A stretch of 64,000 nucleotides of DNA from Temnothorax longispinosus (lineage: Eukaryota > Arthropoda > Insecta > Hymenoptera > Formicidae): assembly GCF_030848805.1 (NCBI RefSeq), contig NC_092362.1, positions 8,184,439-8,248,438 of the forward strand. Direction: 5' to 3'. A program made the position numbers and the translations under genes. Shown piece by piece: positions 1 through 11,939 of the stretch. The notes beneath the pieces are model-generated. The model was not told the origin of the DNA. It made no database searches and saw only the letters and a program-made list of their open reading frames with translations. Position 1 is the stretch's first letter. Each line of letters starts with the position of its first letter.

Positions 1-130
1 AACTGAGGAGAGTCCGACCGTATAACTACCTGAGATTCCCCCTCAACTACCTCGACCCCCACTTTCCTCACGCAGCTCTTCTGGAAAGCGCAAAAAAATA
101 ATTTTTATTACTTTCTAGACACACCATGTA
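1..130. mobile_element. Partial MITE, mariner-like termini (cut by window edge)
   Basis: The sequence matches, in reverse complement, the left half of the MITE at 60741-60985, including the terminus containing the motif ATTACTTTCTAGACACA. It lies just upstream of a duplicated exon, exactly as in the 60-kb copy. So the MITE was already in the intron before the segment was duplicated. No transposase is encoded. Confidence 0.6.
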
Positions 131-200
131 TAATATGTTGTACAATTTAATAATGTCTTTAATAATGTCTTTCTACTTATTATATATTATCTTTTGTTAG

Positions 201-341
201 ACATTGTACAAACAAATTCTGCAAACTTACTCTGGAATTGGAATGGAAATACATTACAAGTATACGAAGCCGATACTAATATATTACCATGTACTATGTC
301 AAAGAATACTGCTGAGACTTATAGACGTGTTTCCACTGAAG
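201..341 (+). pseudogene. Orphan copy of a host-like exon (duplicate of 60520-60663)
   Basis: This open stretch is bounded by a good acceptor (TTTTGTTAG before 201) and donor (GAAG|GTAATA at 341). It encodes about 47 residues containing NLLWNWNGNTLQVYE and is nearly identical to the third exon of the minus-strand gene fragment at 60.5-61.9 kb. It differs by loss of one alanine codon (EAD instead of EAAD) and one Thr-to-Met change. The matching upstream exons would lie left of this window. The protein family was not recognised. It may be a dead duplicate, or part of a second gene copy continuing outside the window. Confidence 0.6.
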
Positions 342-623
342 GTAATATAATTTACTTAAAGAATTTTTATAATATTGGTTTTTGTAAATATGCAACTTAT
401 ATTTCTTTTTAGAAAGTTTTTATCTTTATATTTAACAAACGGAACATCTTATTTGAATATTTCTGACTTTATATTTTACAAATAGAAATTAGCTAAGAAT
501 TAATTTAATATCTTAATATAATTATAAAATAGGTAAAAAAATAGTTTGTATATAACATTTTTTAATATTTTACGTACCTTCAATAAGTAATACAACATAT
601 TTTTTCTTTATTCAAGGTTTGTT

Positions 624-810
624 TTATTGCAGTTTTAATACTTCATATTTTTTCTCCAATTCTTTGGCTATAAAAATCAGTTTTTCAACATAGTCTGCAT
701 TGAATTCTGTGGCCTTACGCTACTTAGATATGAGAGCCTGTGTAGCTTTGCGGTACTATTCTACTGGTCTGTCTCTCAATCACTTTCTTACTTCGGCTGT
801 GACTTCCTTG
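624..810 (-). pseudogene. mariner transposase, C-terminal fragment
   Basis: Read on the minus strand, the sequence gives the C-terminus typical of mariner transposases: a segment like VRK-LRDRPVE-YRKATQALIS, then FNADYVEKL, then a Lys/Glu-rich tail ending at a stop at 624-626. Several tryptophan positions are now stop codons (TGG to TAG or TGA), so it is a dead relic. The neighbouring plus-strand piece at 868-969 is from an internal part of the same protein family, so the element is scrambled. Confidence 0.6.
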
Positions 811-867
811 TTATTATTCTATCTCTTCCTACAAGTTGTATTTTTCAGAGGACCTAAGATATGAAAA

Positions 868-969
868 CTGCAAGATACGAGCAATAAGTGGACTGTCATT
901 CGTCACCTATCCTACAATCCGGATCTTGCACCTTTCAACTTTCATCTCTTTGGTCATCTCTAAAAGATC
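868..969 (+). pseudogene. mariner transposase, internal fragment (catalytic-motif region)
   Basis: The plus strand reads YNPDLAPFNFHLFGHL, matching the conserved mariner block around the last catalytic Asp (usual form YSPDLAPxDYHLF). The final Asp of that block is Asn here, and a stop codon follows, so it is inactive. It runs into the N gap at 970 and lies head to head with the C-terminal fragment at 624-810. Confidence 0.65.
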
Positions 970-1469
970 NNNNNNNNNNNNNNNNNNNNNNNNNNNNNNN
1001 NNNNNNNNNNNNNNNNNNNNNNNNNNNNNNNNNNNNNNNNNNNNNNNNNNNNNNNNNNNNNNNNNNNNNNNNNNNNNNNNNNNNNNNNNNNNNNNNNNNN
1101 NNNNNNNNNNNNNNNNNNNNNNNNNNNNNNNNNNNNNNNNNNNNNNNNNNNNNNNNNNNNNNNNNNNNNNNNNNNNNNNNNNNNNNNNNNNNNNNNNNNN
1201 NNNNNNNNNNNNNNNNNNNNNNNNNNNNNNNNNNNNNNNNNNNNNNNNNNNNNNNNNNNNNNNNNNNNNNNNNNNNNNNNNNNNNNNNNNNNNNNNNNNN
1301 NNNNNNNNNNNNNNNNNNNNNNNNNNNNNNNNNNNNNNNNNNNNNNNNNNNNNNNNNNNNNNNNNNNNNNNNNNNNNNNNNNNNNNNNNNNNNNNNNNNN
1401 NNNNNNNNNNNNNNNNNNNNNNNNNNNNNNNNNNNNNNNNNNNNNNNNNNNNNNNNNNNNNNNNNNNNN
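970..1469. other. Assembly gap (500 N)
   Basis: Exactly 500 consecutive N. This is a conventional gap size, so the true length is unknown. Confidence 0.99.
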
Positions 1470-1906
1470 CACCTTTAAGCTGTCACTGACTTTCGCGCTT
1501 CTCCGAGAAAAACAATCCGATAAAAGATCTTTGTAGAACGCGCGACAAAACTAGATAGAGCGACTTATCGCAGAATATTCCTCTGTCATTGGTTGTTCTA
1601 ACAGAATTATTCCGAAAGTTCCCGAACGCAAATGAGCATTGTCTTGAGCGCAGACTTTATAAAGATAAAGGATACAAGACGATCCTAAGTATAAGATTAC
1701 CTTTTTTATATAAGATCACCTTATGCATGGACTATGAATTTATAATATCTTAAGACAATTTTGTTAAATAAGATGATCTTCATTAAGATGATCTTAAGCG
1801 TTTCCTTGAGAACGGACTATGAATACCGCCCTATATGGCTATCCTTGTCTTACTCTCTGTGAACTGGTATTAAACTATTCTCGTCTTTCATGGAGCGAAT
1901 GTTCAA
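1470..1906. other. Intergenic sequence, no gene seen
   Basis: AT-rich sequence with short repeats of the word AAGATCA/AAGATGATCTT (1690-1800). No open frame or recognisable element was found. Confidence 0.5.
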
Positions 1907-3046
1907 TTTTCAATTTCGTTTATTAATTTAATTAATTTAAATAGAAAATTAGCGTTAACGCTACTAGTGTTTAGGAACATGACGGATTCCATTTTTATTA
2001 TAATAATTAAGTGTCAAAATTTTCGTTCAGAAATGAAATTTATTGATCTTAAAATGTATAAAAGACTAAAATATTAATGTAAAAGTGATTTGGTCTTTGT
2101 AAGTTTAAAAGGTAAGAAATTCAAAATGGCGGATGCGAAACTTTAATAATTCATAATTTAGAAACGGTAAGAGGTAGAGAGATGGGGTTTCTTTTGTTGT
2201 GTTCAGATAATTAAAGGTTTATTTAGGTTTTTTAAAATTTTTGTGTTTTATGGATTTCAGTAATTTTTAATATATCTCGGAATTAAGAAGAGATATGATG
2301 TGAGGGTTTTTGTGAGATTACTTGACATGGCCTGCTGAGTATCTACAGTGATTATTTATTATTTTTAATAATAATTTTATGGTAAATTATATTGTTAATT
2401 AGTTTATTTATACAATAATGATTTATAGCCAAAAGTTGTTTGACCTTTTGTGATAGTTTCGATAGTCACATTAGCTAGGTTTGTTAATAGTATAATTTAA
2501 TTTTTTATAACAATCATGTTTGAAAAAATGCTAATGAGATAATTATTATGATAATGTTAGTATGATAATGTTCTTTAGGCATAAAGGATTATGCTCCTGT
2601 GATTGCTATGCTTCTAATTAATTTATTTATATTCTATTCTAATTTTCTTAGTTCATTCTTATGGAACGTGCATTTATTCGTGTGTTAAATTGAATTTATA
2701 TTGCATAAAGAATCTCATAAAGCCTGTATTAGCATAAATAGCAATTTGTAAGTGATTTTATTGATTCTAGGGAATTCTGATAAGTGCTTGTCCAAAAGTT
2801 TATAGTGTGATTCATGATAAACGGGGCTTAAGCTTGAAAGGAGGTCTTAAGGCGGCCATGTTCTTTAGGCTCGTGTCTACTACTTTAAAAACGCGTGCTC
2901 GTATCAGCTGAATGATTGTTGTGACAGTTAAGTTAGAGTGATTGTTATATTATAATATTGTTTTCAGGTGCTGTGCAATGAGGATGGAAATAGAAAAATT
3001 TATGCGGTTAAAATATAGCAGTGAATGTACCGTCAGACGTGACAAT
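1907..3046 (+). repeat. 1.14-kb dispersed repeat R, copy 1 (LTR-like)
   Basis: This copy aligns over its whole length to 9700-10843 and, inverted, to 15308-15700. All three copies share the right end ...CCGTCAGACGTGACA. It carries an intron-like acceptor (TTTTCAG before GTGCTGTGCAAT) near its right end. Copies 1 and 2 flank the errantivirus remnant in the same orientation, which suggests they are its LTRs. However, no clear primer-binding site follows copy 1, and the left boundary is fuzzy. It could instead be an unrelated interspersed repeat. Confidence 0.6.
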
Positions 3047-3159
3047 GCCAAAATCAAAGGTAAAAATTGATAAAAAAATTACAAAAATTGCCAGATGACA
3101 TTAACGCTATGAAGTAATAGAAGAAAATATACGATTAGATAAAACGAGAATTAGAAGCA

Positions 3160-3375
3160 ATGGAAGTAGATACTGATAGTGAAATGGATTATGAAATGAA
3201 TAAAAAACCATTAGGATATCGTGAACAAAAAACACCGAATGATGATTCAACAGACGAAAGCAATATGAACACAATATTTTCACCTCCTTCGTATAATGCA
3301 GTTCCTAAACCTTTACAAATAAGCAATAAAAAATCTGCGAAAACGAAAGATACTACTCCTAATAAAGACCAGTAA
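3160..3375 (+). pseudogene. gag-like remnant with a PPSY late-domain motif
   Basis: This is a 71-residue acidic to lysine-rich frame containing SPPSYNAV, a PPxY motif of the kind used by retroviral Gag proteins to recruit budding machinery. A short frame from 3048 precedes it and breaks in stop codons. No capsid domain or zinc knuckle is visible, so the Gag assignment rests on position (between the LTR-like repeat and pol) and on the motif. It is degraded. Confidence 0.35.
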
Positions 3376-3420
3376 ATGAAAAATTTCCAAACAAAAAATT
3401 AAGCAAGAAAACAAATAAAA

Positions 3421-5986
3421 AATCTAACTTGAAGGAACGAACACCACCAAGAGAATTACAGAGACCAAGAATAAGAAAAATGGAAGTTACTTCTGTCAAC
3501 ATTATAGACTCCCGAGATCACATATGGATGAGGAATGATAATATAATATACTTTATAAATACGAAGATCCGATAGATGAAATAGGGAGAAGAATTAATTG
3601 ATAGGAAAATATGCCAGAAACCAAAGAACTTTAAAGGAATAATAGGACATGTGTTAATATCAGAAAAGAACAACAAGAAAAATTTTGGAAGGTAATTCTA
3701 CAGAATAGGGCCTTTTCCGAATTTTGATATTTTCTTGCGGTTTTCTTGGTAAAAACCTTTATTGTGGCTCCGAAAGTGATAATCAATCGGGGGAGCCCGA
3801 AAAATATGCACCCTACCTATTTTTTTTACCTATTTTTACTTTATTTTTAATAAATGTCTAGATTAAGAGCGACCTCACCGATTTCAATGACCTTGATATA
3901 TGTCATGACCCCAAGTGACCTTCAGAAGGTTTTAGCCGTCGCTCGTTATTCGTTAAAAAGTTATTAACAAAAAAAAGTTTAGAAAATATAGCAGCTATTT
4001 TGAGTATTGGAAAGCATAAATGACTAAATATATGTCGAAATAGTTCACGCATACACTTTTCACGCAAACCGAGGTTTACGCACACCTCCCTCTGCTTTCG
4101 GGGAGGTGCGGTAGTCCCGAAATAGTTCACGCATACACTTTTCACGCAAACCGAGGTTTACGCACACCTCCCCCTGCTTTCGGGGGAGGTGCGGTAGTCC
4201 CGAAATAGTTCACGCATACACTTTCCACGCGAACCGAGGTTCACGCACACCCCCCCCTGCTTTCGGGGGAGGTGCGGTAGCCCCGAAATAGTTCACGCAT
4301 ACACTTTTCACGCGAACCGAGGTTCACGCACACCTCCCCCGAAAGCAGGGTTATAGAAAAGTGTATGCGTGAACTTTTCATGCGTGGAAAGTTAATATGC
4401 GAGATGCCACATGGGTTAGATGACGCGCTTTAAACAATTAAATACTTTTAAAGCGCGTCATCTAACCTACGTATTTTCCAAACTTTTTTGTTAGTAACTT
4501 TTTAACGAATAACGAGCGACGGCTAAAACCTTCTGAAAGTCACTCGGGGTCATGACCTTGACAACATATATCAAGGTCATTGAAATCGGTAAGGTCGCCC
4601 TTAATCTAGACATTTATCAAAAATAAAGTAAAAATAGGTAAAAAAAAATAGGTAGAGTGCATATTTTTCGGGCTCCCCCAATTGATTATCACTGTCGGAG
4701 TCACAACAAAAGTTTTTACCAAAAAAAACCGCAAGAAAATATCAAAATTCGGAAAAAGCCCTATTCTGTAGAATTACCAAAAAACGAAATGATGCGTTTA
4801 AATATTTCACATGCGAGCATATCTGAAAGCAATAGTGATATAAAAATACCGTGGTTTAGAATACGATGCATTATAAGACTCGCATTTTTAAATACAGACA
4901 TTAAAATTACTGTATGTAAGGGCCAAGTGTGCATACCCGAGCTCAAGGATAGACCGCGTATCATACGTGAATCCCACGAATTTAGTGTCGGAGGACATAA
5001 AAGAATCGCAAAGACAGTGGCGCGGATACGTCATAAATATTTTGGGAAAAAATGAAAAGTCAAGTTGAAAAATTTATTCAAACCTGTAGTAGTTGTAAAA
5101 AAAAAAGAATTAGTACGCGTAAAAACTAAACAACCGATGATTATAACCGACACTCCTGTAGACGCATTTGATAAAGTTGCTATGGATATATTAGGGCCTT
5201 TGCCTATTACTGATAATGGCAATGAATATATTTTAACGATTCAGGATCAATTAACGAAATATTCAGTTGCCGTATCTCTCGTGCAAGCGAACTCAGAGGA
5301 AATCGCAAAAGCATTCACGCGTAGATTTATTTGTCAATTTGGAAGTCCCAAAGCAATTTTGACGGATCAAGGTTCAAATTTTACTAGTTCAATGATGAAG
5401 AAATTTGCAAAATATTTTAAAATAAAACAATATTGCACATCTGCTTTCCATCCCCAATCCAATGGCTCGTTAGAAAGAAGCCACCATGTATTGACCGAAT
5501 ATTTAAAGCATTATATCTTTGATGAACGCATTGGGATAATTGGCTCAAGCATGCTATGTTTTCATATAATACTAGCGTACATGAGGGAACAAAATTCACA
5601 CCGTATGAGTTAGTATTCGGCAAAGTCGCACGATTGCCATCTGAAATAAAAACAGATGATTCGGTAGAAACGTATAACGATTACGTGAATGAACTTATTG
5701 ATAAATTAACTGATCTAAGGAAACTAGCCGTGTCAAATTTAGGATTAGCTAAAATACGTTATAAACATTATTATGATAAAAAATTAAAAACACAAACTTA
5801 TAAAATAGGAGATTTTATATATTTATTAAACCTAAAAAGAAAAACAAATTCGATGACGAATACACAGGACCATATAAAATTGTAGAAATCCTAGAGAATA
5901 ATAATATTAAAATATTAATTCCACCAAATAAAACTAAAATTGTACATGTAGACCGAACTAAACCTGCTCGGATTGCAGATCAGGGA
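3421..5986 (+). pseudogene. Errantivirus (gypsy-type) pol remnant, integrase part
   Basis: The remnant starts in the linker that normally separates RNase H from integrase (DSRDHIWMRN near 3510). It is split by the foldback element 3691-4778 and resumes with the integrase zinc domain: two His (ESHEFSVGGH) and two Cys (CSSC) across a frameshift near 5053. The integrase core at 5065-5613 keeps all three acidic residues (MDILGP, TDQGSN, GSLERSH). The C-terminal part (5556-5885, then EYTGPYKIV in another frame) ends near the env start. Reverse transcriptase and RNase H are missing, so this is an internally deleted copy with at least three frame breaks. It could not make a working polymerase. Confidence 0.8.
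3691..4778. mobile_element. Foldback element, 1.09 kb, inserted in pol
   Basis: The termini GGTAATTCTACAGAATAGGG and its inverse lead into arms of about 290 bp (3691-3980 against 4480-4778). The core holds about four degenerate units of an 85-bp repeat (4040-4350) and a hairpin built from the word GCGCGTCATCTAAC. It encodes no protein. The arm sequence around TCAAGGTCATGACC and the core unit recur at 34050-35200, so the family has several copies here. It splits the pol remnant, so it is the younger insertion. Confidence 0.8.
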
Positions 5987-8135
5987 TGAAGGAAAAAGAA
6001 AACACAATTACTGGTTTAAAAGATAATCCTGGAATATTTTTTAAGGCCGTTGGAGAAATGCGTACGTCCGAGAATTCTTGGAAGATGATAATCTACATCG
6101 ACTTGCGCGATATTAAAGCTACAACGGCCAAGCTCAAACAGCAAATGGATTCGATATTACAACAATGTGGCGATCACAATTCGCATTGTGAAATACGACC
6201 ACGACTGACTTCATTAATTGCCAAATTAAATAAGATAAAGCAGTATCAAGATCATATACGTGAACTCATAGGAGAATTCCGAACAAAACGAGCTCCCCTG
6301 GAATTTGTTGGACAACTTAGCAAGATATTATTTGGAACTTTAACCATCGAATACAAATATGACATGCGTAATGCAATAATGCACGTAGAAAATAAAACTA
6401 ACGATCTCGCTCTGCTACTCATGAATCAAACTGTAGCAACGCGAACGCGATTTGGGGAACTGTACAACGCCACATGGGAAATAAGAAAGCAGCTTAGCGC
6501 ACTAGAAATTAAAGCGATGTTAAACCAAAAACATCGATATTTTTGGGATGTTATGACAAAACTCGATACAGAAATATTACAACATGAAATAGATTTGAAT
6601 ATTCTGATCGACGGAATATTATTTGGAAAGCAGGGATTCATCCACCCCCGTTTAATTTTGCCGCAACAATTAATAGAGAATTGTAAATTAATAAAGGAAC
6701 AAAATCCCCATGCAGAATTTCCGGTGAATACCGACGAAATCGGAATGGATCAACTTGTAAAAATATCCAACTTACGAATTGCCTATTCCGGAAATCGATT
6801 GATTTATATGCTGCATATCCCATTATTGATTCCTGGAATATATAAAATGTATAGAGCCGTACCATTACCTGCTAAACAAGCGTTTGATGAAACAAAATTC
6901 GCAATAATTAAATCTGACGCAGAACATATTGGAATAAGCGAGGACACCGATAGCTTCTACGAGTTCCGAGAAGGGGAACTGCGTGAATGTATATCGTCCA
7001 GCGCCGTATTTATCTGCCCAGCTATATTTCCTTTGAAAAAGATACGGCAAGCGACAAGTTGTAACATTCAACTTTTACTAAATAAAAATATAGAAATGGA
7101 ATATTGCAACATAGTATTACAAAACCTACGAGAAACATACTGGAAAGCCTTAAGGGGATCCTATAGCGAAGGCCGAACTTCCTCGACGTCGGTAATGTCA
7201 ACATTTCTAATCCTGTTTTTTATGTTATATATCTATATCTGTCCTTGTCTAACGAGAGGCATCTGTCTCTGTTCGATTGCTGCACCATCTCTCGCTACAC
7301 GCAATACTGCTTATCCTATCAACCTGAATGTGCTTTTGCTTAATAAAGCTTCATTTTACAAAATATTTTTTTCTAGTCGTTGAATCTTAGTTTTATTTAC
7401 ACGATATTGTTCCTACATGTTGTCCCTACGTCGCCTTGGTGTCATTATATATATATATAAACAGCTATATATATATAATATATAGCAGTAATTTTGTTAT
7501 TGTCGTCAGATGACAGTTGTATGTGCCCCAATTAGTAAAATTTAAAATTTTTTTTTGTTCCCGATATGAAATCGTATAACGCGATGTAGATTTTTGTGCG
7601 TACTTTAATTCTAGACCAAAAACTTGCAATTCTGTAAAGCCAATTCAAAGATTTCTTAAAATGAAAAAATGTCGGTAACTACCGCCACTATAGGATCCCC
7701 TTAACCACGCCCGGAAATTGGATATATACTGCAAGGAAACGTGAAATAATCCGTATAGAATGCCAACAAAGCAAACAAGAAGAAATAAGTAATTCTGGCG
7801 TTATCTCCATACGCCAAGGATGTAAAATTAAAGCAGGGACTACAACGATGAGCCATCCATCTGTTCACTCTATAGAATTCGTACAGCATTATACTCCAAT
7901 GAACAACCTAAACATTTTACAGTACGAGCTTATCCGCGAAAAATATCAAGTCGACCTAGCAAAAACAGTACACGAATTATGGACGATGAATAACAGCCAT
8001 GTATCAACGACTTTTGATGACATCTGTGACGTCCTGGGTGATGCGAGGTGGCTCGATCCGGCAGAACGTCTCCGTCGAAATCAAATTTTATGGGTTCTTC
8101 TTGCAGTTAAGGAGGTAAAACCCCAGGATAATTAG
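5986..8135 (+). pseudogene. env: Errantivirus env (F-protein-like), interrupted by a MITE
   Basis: The frame begins at the end of pol and runs to 7153, then continues in the same frame from 7705 to 8135. Between the two parts lies the TTAA-flanked MITE. The protein resembles insect errantivirus envelope proteins related to baculovirus F: a furin-type site RTKR (about residue 104) is followed by a conserved hydrophobic block with the signature ILFGT, and a cysteine-containing C-terminal domain follows. No clear signal peptide is seen at the N-terminus and no membrane anchor at the C-terminus. Apart from the MITE the frame is long and open, but read as it stands it ends in MITE sequence at 7383. 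It is therefore non-functional as assembled. Confidence 0.75.
7154..7700. mobile_element. piggyBac-type MITE (TTAA target duplication)
   Basis: A 547-bp element with perfect termini GGGGATCCTATAG and their inverse, flanked on both sides by TTAA (7150-7153 and 7701-7704). TTAA duplication is the hallmark of piggyBac transposition. The interior is AT-rich with TA microsatellites and has no real ORF; the frame that runs into it from env is accidental. It sits cleanly inside env and shifts no flanking bases. Confidence 0.85.
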
Positions 8136-9699
8136 CTGTTGGTCGGCGATGTGGATTATGGCTCCTTAGATCCGTCGAAGGTAGGTAATTCAATAATCTT
8201 TATCTTTCTTTTGATATAAAAGAGTATGATATTTATTGTAGAACTTTTACGATACAAGTGGTTTATGTGGGAGGATGGAACAAGTATAAGATATGTGACT
8301 TTTCCTGGCTCGTTCCACACTCTCCGTCGAGAGGGTGAAAGATTCCGCTTTTATACAATTTTGGAAACGGTAGTGGGAGGTGACCGCACCTCGTTACAAT
8401 GAGTCATAAGGCGTTGTCTAGCGGATGTGAGTCTACTTCTAGTGGTGTGGCTCGCTTGCCAGCAATGAGTCATAGGGTGGTATCTTGAAATTCATTACCT
8501 TATATGGTCATGCGTTGCGCTCTGCTTCGACATGTCCATATATGGTCTATGCAAAGACTAGATTCACTCGAATGAGTCATACAGGTGACTCGTCTGAATT
8601 CTATTTTTATTCTCTAGTCTAACAGCGATTTGTATTGAGAGCGATACTTTCTTTCATTATGAAATTTCAATATGACTTTTATTATAAAGAAAAATAAGAA
8701 ATCTTTAATATTTGAATTTTTAAAATGTGAAAATATATGTTGAATATTATTTAAATTTTCTTTAGACATACTTTACATAGGGTAGAATAATTCAATAGTA
8801 CAATTAAAGTCATTATTAGCATGTCTAAAGTATAAAAGATATTGCTCTCTTCGTCTAACAGTTACTATAGTATATCTGACTCTCTCTTTCTCTCTTTCAG
8901 ATCGTACAATACTCGCATCTCGCTCGGATTCGCGTTCCTTATGCTACGCATGTACAATTCTATCTTTCTCAGGTTCGTGAGTGGCACTTCAGCGTTTGAC
9001 GCTCGAGATTTATATTAATTTTAGTAAGTATATATATATATTTTGTTAATAATAATAATATTGATAAAAGTGATTTTAGCAGTGGTAATAATGATTCTAA
9101 TATTATGTTAATAATGTATCATGCAGGTAGGAGTGGTCAGCATTCTCATTAGTACGGGAAATCAATGAAATTAAATTGTTTATATATATGTATATAATAA
9201 GATTTTTATTATTTTTTTTATCTCGCGAATGGTTGGGAATTTGATGGGAGTGTATAGGAAACATATTGCAGAACTTTCACTAAAGTATAATATAGCATTG
9301 GAAAATTTTATTGTTAATATATGTATTTGTTAATAACAAATTATTAATTAAATAAATTGGTATTTTTTAATTTATATATTGATATTGTTAAGCTCTCCTT
9401 AGTCGTACGGTTTTAATTCTACAATGAAATAATTTTTTTAGAGCCACTTTATTTTATTGTTATAAATGTTTCGTAAATAAACAATTGCAGAAATAAAAGT
9501 TATTATCATTTTTCGTAGGTGTACTAATGCAGAGTTTACGTGCGCGGTCAAAATTTGTACGGGTTTTCGCAAACAGTTTAACGCTTCAATGTCTCAATTT
9601 CCGCTTCCTTCGTGCTTCGTTTTTCGCTAGGGCCGCCCCTGGTGAAAATAGAAAGCTTCTCGGAGCGTCGAAGAAGGGCAAATGAAGAGTTTTAATAAA
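8136..9699. other. Non-coding 3' part of the errantivirus or unrelated spacer
   Basis: No open frame of note. The sequence contains three copies of AATGAGTCATA (near 8399, 8464 and 8570) with a TRE/AP-1-like core TGAGTCAT, a pyrimidine tract ending in CAG at 8900, and long AT-rich stretches with TA repeats. It lies between env and repeat R copy 2. Confidence 0.4.
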
Positions 9700-10843
9700 T
9701 TTCGTTAAATCTTATTTATTAGTTTAATTAATTTAAATAAAAAATCGGCGTTAACGTTACTGGTGTTTAGGAGTATGAGAGATTCCATTTTTATCATAAT
9801 AATTAAGTGTCAAAATTTTCGTTCAGAAATGAAATTTTTCGGTTTTAAAATGTATAAAAAACTAAAATATTAATGTAAAAGTGATTTGGTCTTTGTAAGT
9901 CTAAAGGATAAGAAATTCAAAATGGCGGACGTAAAACTTTAATAATTTATAACTCGAGAACGGTAAGAGATAAAAAGACGGGGTTTCTTTTGTTGTGTTC
10001 AGATAATTAAGGGCATTATTTTAGGTTGTTTAAAATTTTTGTGTTTTATGGATTTCCATAATTTTTAATTATATCTCGGAATTAAGAAGAGATATGATGT
10101 GGGGGTTTTTGTGAGGTTATTTGACATGCTCTGCTGAGTGTCTGCAGTGATTTTATTCATTATCTTTAATAATATTTTTATGATAAATTTTATTGTTAAT
10201 TAGTTTATTTTGAGAGATCCAACAATGGTTTATAATCAAAAGTTGTTTGACTTTTTGTGATAGTTCCAGTAGTCATACTAACTAGGTCTGTTAATAATAT
10301 AATTTAATTGTTTATAACAATCATGTTTGAAAAAATGCTAATGAGGTAATTATTATTTTAGCATGATAATATTCTTTAGGCACAAAAGGTTACGTTTTTA
10401 TGAATAATCTGTTTTTAATTTATTTATTTATATTTTATTTTAATTCTCTTAGTTTATTCTTACGAAACATGCATTTATTTTCGTTAGGTCCGCGTGTCAA
10501 ACTGAATTTATATTGCATAAAGGATCTCATAAAGCTGGTAATATTCATTTACGATCAATTTTAGTGATGCTAGGGAATCTTAACAAGCAATTGTCCAAAA
10601 GTTTATAGTGTGATTCATAAAAATGGGGCTTAAGCTTGAAAGGGTACCTTAAGGCAGCCATGTTCTCTAGGCTTGTGTCTACTACTTTAAGAACGCGTGC
10701 TCGCATCAACTGAGTGATTGTTGTGACAGTTAAGGTGTGATTATTTATTCTTATATTGTTTTCAGGTGCTGTGCAATTAGGATGGAAATCGAAAAAATTT
10801 ATGCGGCTGGAATATAGCGGTGATTATACCGTCAGACGTGACA
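9700..10843 (+). repeat. Dispersed repeat R, copy 2 (LTR-like)
   Basis: Same unit as 1907-3046, same orientation, differing by scattered substitutions and small indels. It ends in the same CCGTCAGACGTGACA. If R is the LTR of the errantivirus, this is the 3' copy. Confidence 0.65.
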
Positions 10844-10845
10844 CA

Positions 10846-11035
10846 TCATTGAAAAGGCCCGCCAGATCAAGGATAGGAGAATGCAAGAACAAAGACTCAT
10901 CACCTATAGCGCAGTAGGATGGGGGCATGAGTGTTCTCGGAATACTTGTGGTCATTATCTAGATGATAAGCAGGACTTCTTGGATCAGCAGTACTGCGAA
11001 TTTACTTTATGCACGATGCTACCGTGACAAAGGAA
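10846..11035 (+). pseudogene. Unrecognised open fragment with paired cysteines
   Basis: The frame from about 10850 reads into a segment with HEC-x4-C, then a second Cys group near EFTLC, and stops at 11026. There is no ATG at its start. It directly follows repeat R copy 2 and precedes the PPxY ORF. It was not recognised; it may be the end of a longer retroelement gene truncated by R. Confidence 0.25.
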
Positions 11036-11264
11036 CCAAGGGACCTACCCCTTGCTCTTCAGTAGAGAATAAAAGCCGAGACACCGAGCCCAAATGCGAA
11101 CAGTCTGGCTCGAGAACAGAAACACTCCAGTATAATTTGCGAGAAGAAGTACAAGAAGCAGAGACGCACAGACGAATTAAAAAAGCACAGCAATAATTCG
11201 TAAGTGACCAAACCACACGACTACGTACCAAAATTTAGTCTTTGGTTTGTGCTCACTTTACAGG

Positions 11265-11939
11265 ATGAGAAGGAGTAGCTATAATCATAGCAACAATTAC
11301 AGACGTTGGCATAGGATACTGGGACGACTCCGCCGGATTATTTTAACCATGCCTGGAATCGATGAAAATCTACCGATGAACCTAAGTGCAGCACAGTCGT
11401 ATCGACGATCGCCAATTCCAACGCAGCGAGCACCACCGGAGCGCGACACCAGATCTCCTGGCGTCGACGTCCATCCCAACATGGACCGTGACTGGCCCGG
11501 CTCAACTGATCTAGAGGTCTTCTCCCGACCTCAGCGCCCACCGACACCGGCAAACATCATCTACGATGTGCCGCGGATGTCAGTAGCATCCGTCGAAGCA
11601 GCGATGTCCCCAGGAATGGAGAACCTGTTGGACGAAGTGCTCGACGAGATCAATCGAAAGTCTCCCGTCGATGACATCAGCCTGGGCAGCGCAACGACAG
11701 GAACCATTAGACTGCCTGACGTTTCCAGACCTCCGCCCCCTTACGCCAACATCCCAGCGACTCAGACGAGCCACGAGTACGTGGCAATGGCATCACTCGA
11801 GGATGTACGAGCTGAAGCAAGCAGCAGACCCTCGCCGATGCGATCACGATCCCTGCATACGATTTTATTTGTCATCTCTCGCGTGGTATGCGCAAGTCGC
11901 CGCAGAACTCGCGTTATGTTCAGATTGCGCAACGAGTGA
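11265..11939 (+). CDS. Proline-rich ORF with PPPPY late-domain motif
   Basis: The frame is open from 11247, but the likely start is the ATG at 11265, immediately after a strong splice acceptor (CTCACTTTACAG|G-ATG). A donor-like GTAAGTGA lies about 55 bases upstream at 11204. The product is basic at the N-terminus, then rich in Pro, Ser and Arg, with PPPPYANIP encoded at 11730-11753. PPxY motifs recruit Nedd4-type ubiquitin ligases in Gag, matrix and arrestin-like proteins. No other domain was recognised. The 3' third overlaps the cysteine-rich ORF at 11803-12177 in the next frame. It resembles a viral or retroelement accessory or Gag-type gene. The gene call is moderate; the function is only inferred. 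Confidence 0.45.
   Translation: MRRSSYNHSNNYRRWHRILGRLRRIILTMPGIDENLPMNLSAAQSYRRSPIPTQRAPPERDTRSPGVDVHPNMDRDWPGSTDLEVFSRPQRPPTPANIIYDVPRMSVASVEAAMSPGMENLLDEVLDEINRKSPVDDISLGSATTGTIRLPDVSRPPPPYANIPATQTSHEYVAMASLEDVRAEASSRPSPMRSRSLHTILFVISRVVCASRRRTRVMFRLRNE

Larger units (their letters stand above)
1..485 (+). repeat. Inverted segmental duplication, arm 1
   Basis: Bases 1 to about 485 match the reverse complement of about 60378-60863 with scattered differences, including intron, exon and half a MITE. Similarity stops abruptly near 485. The left limit is outside the window. Confidence 0.85.

Noticed and set aside
836..1489. Open frames across the first N run
   Set aside because: They consist almost only of undetermined residues. 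Only the mariner fragment before 970 is real sequence.
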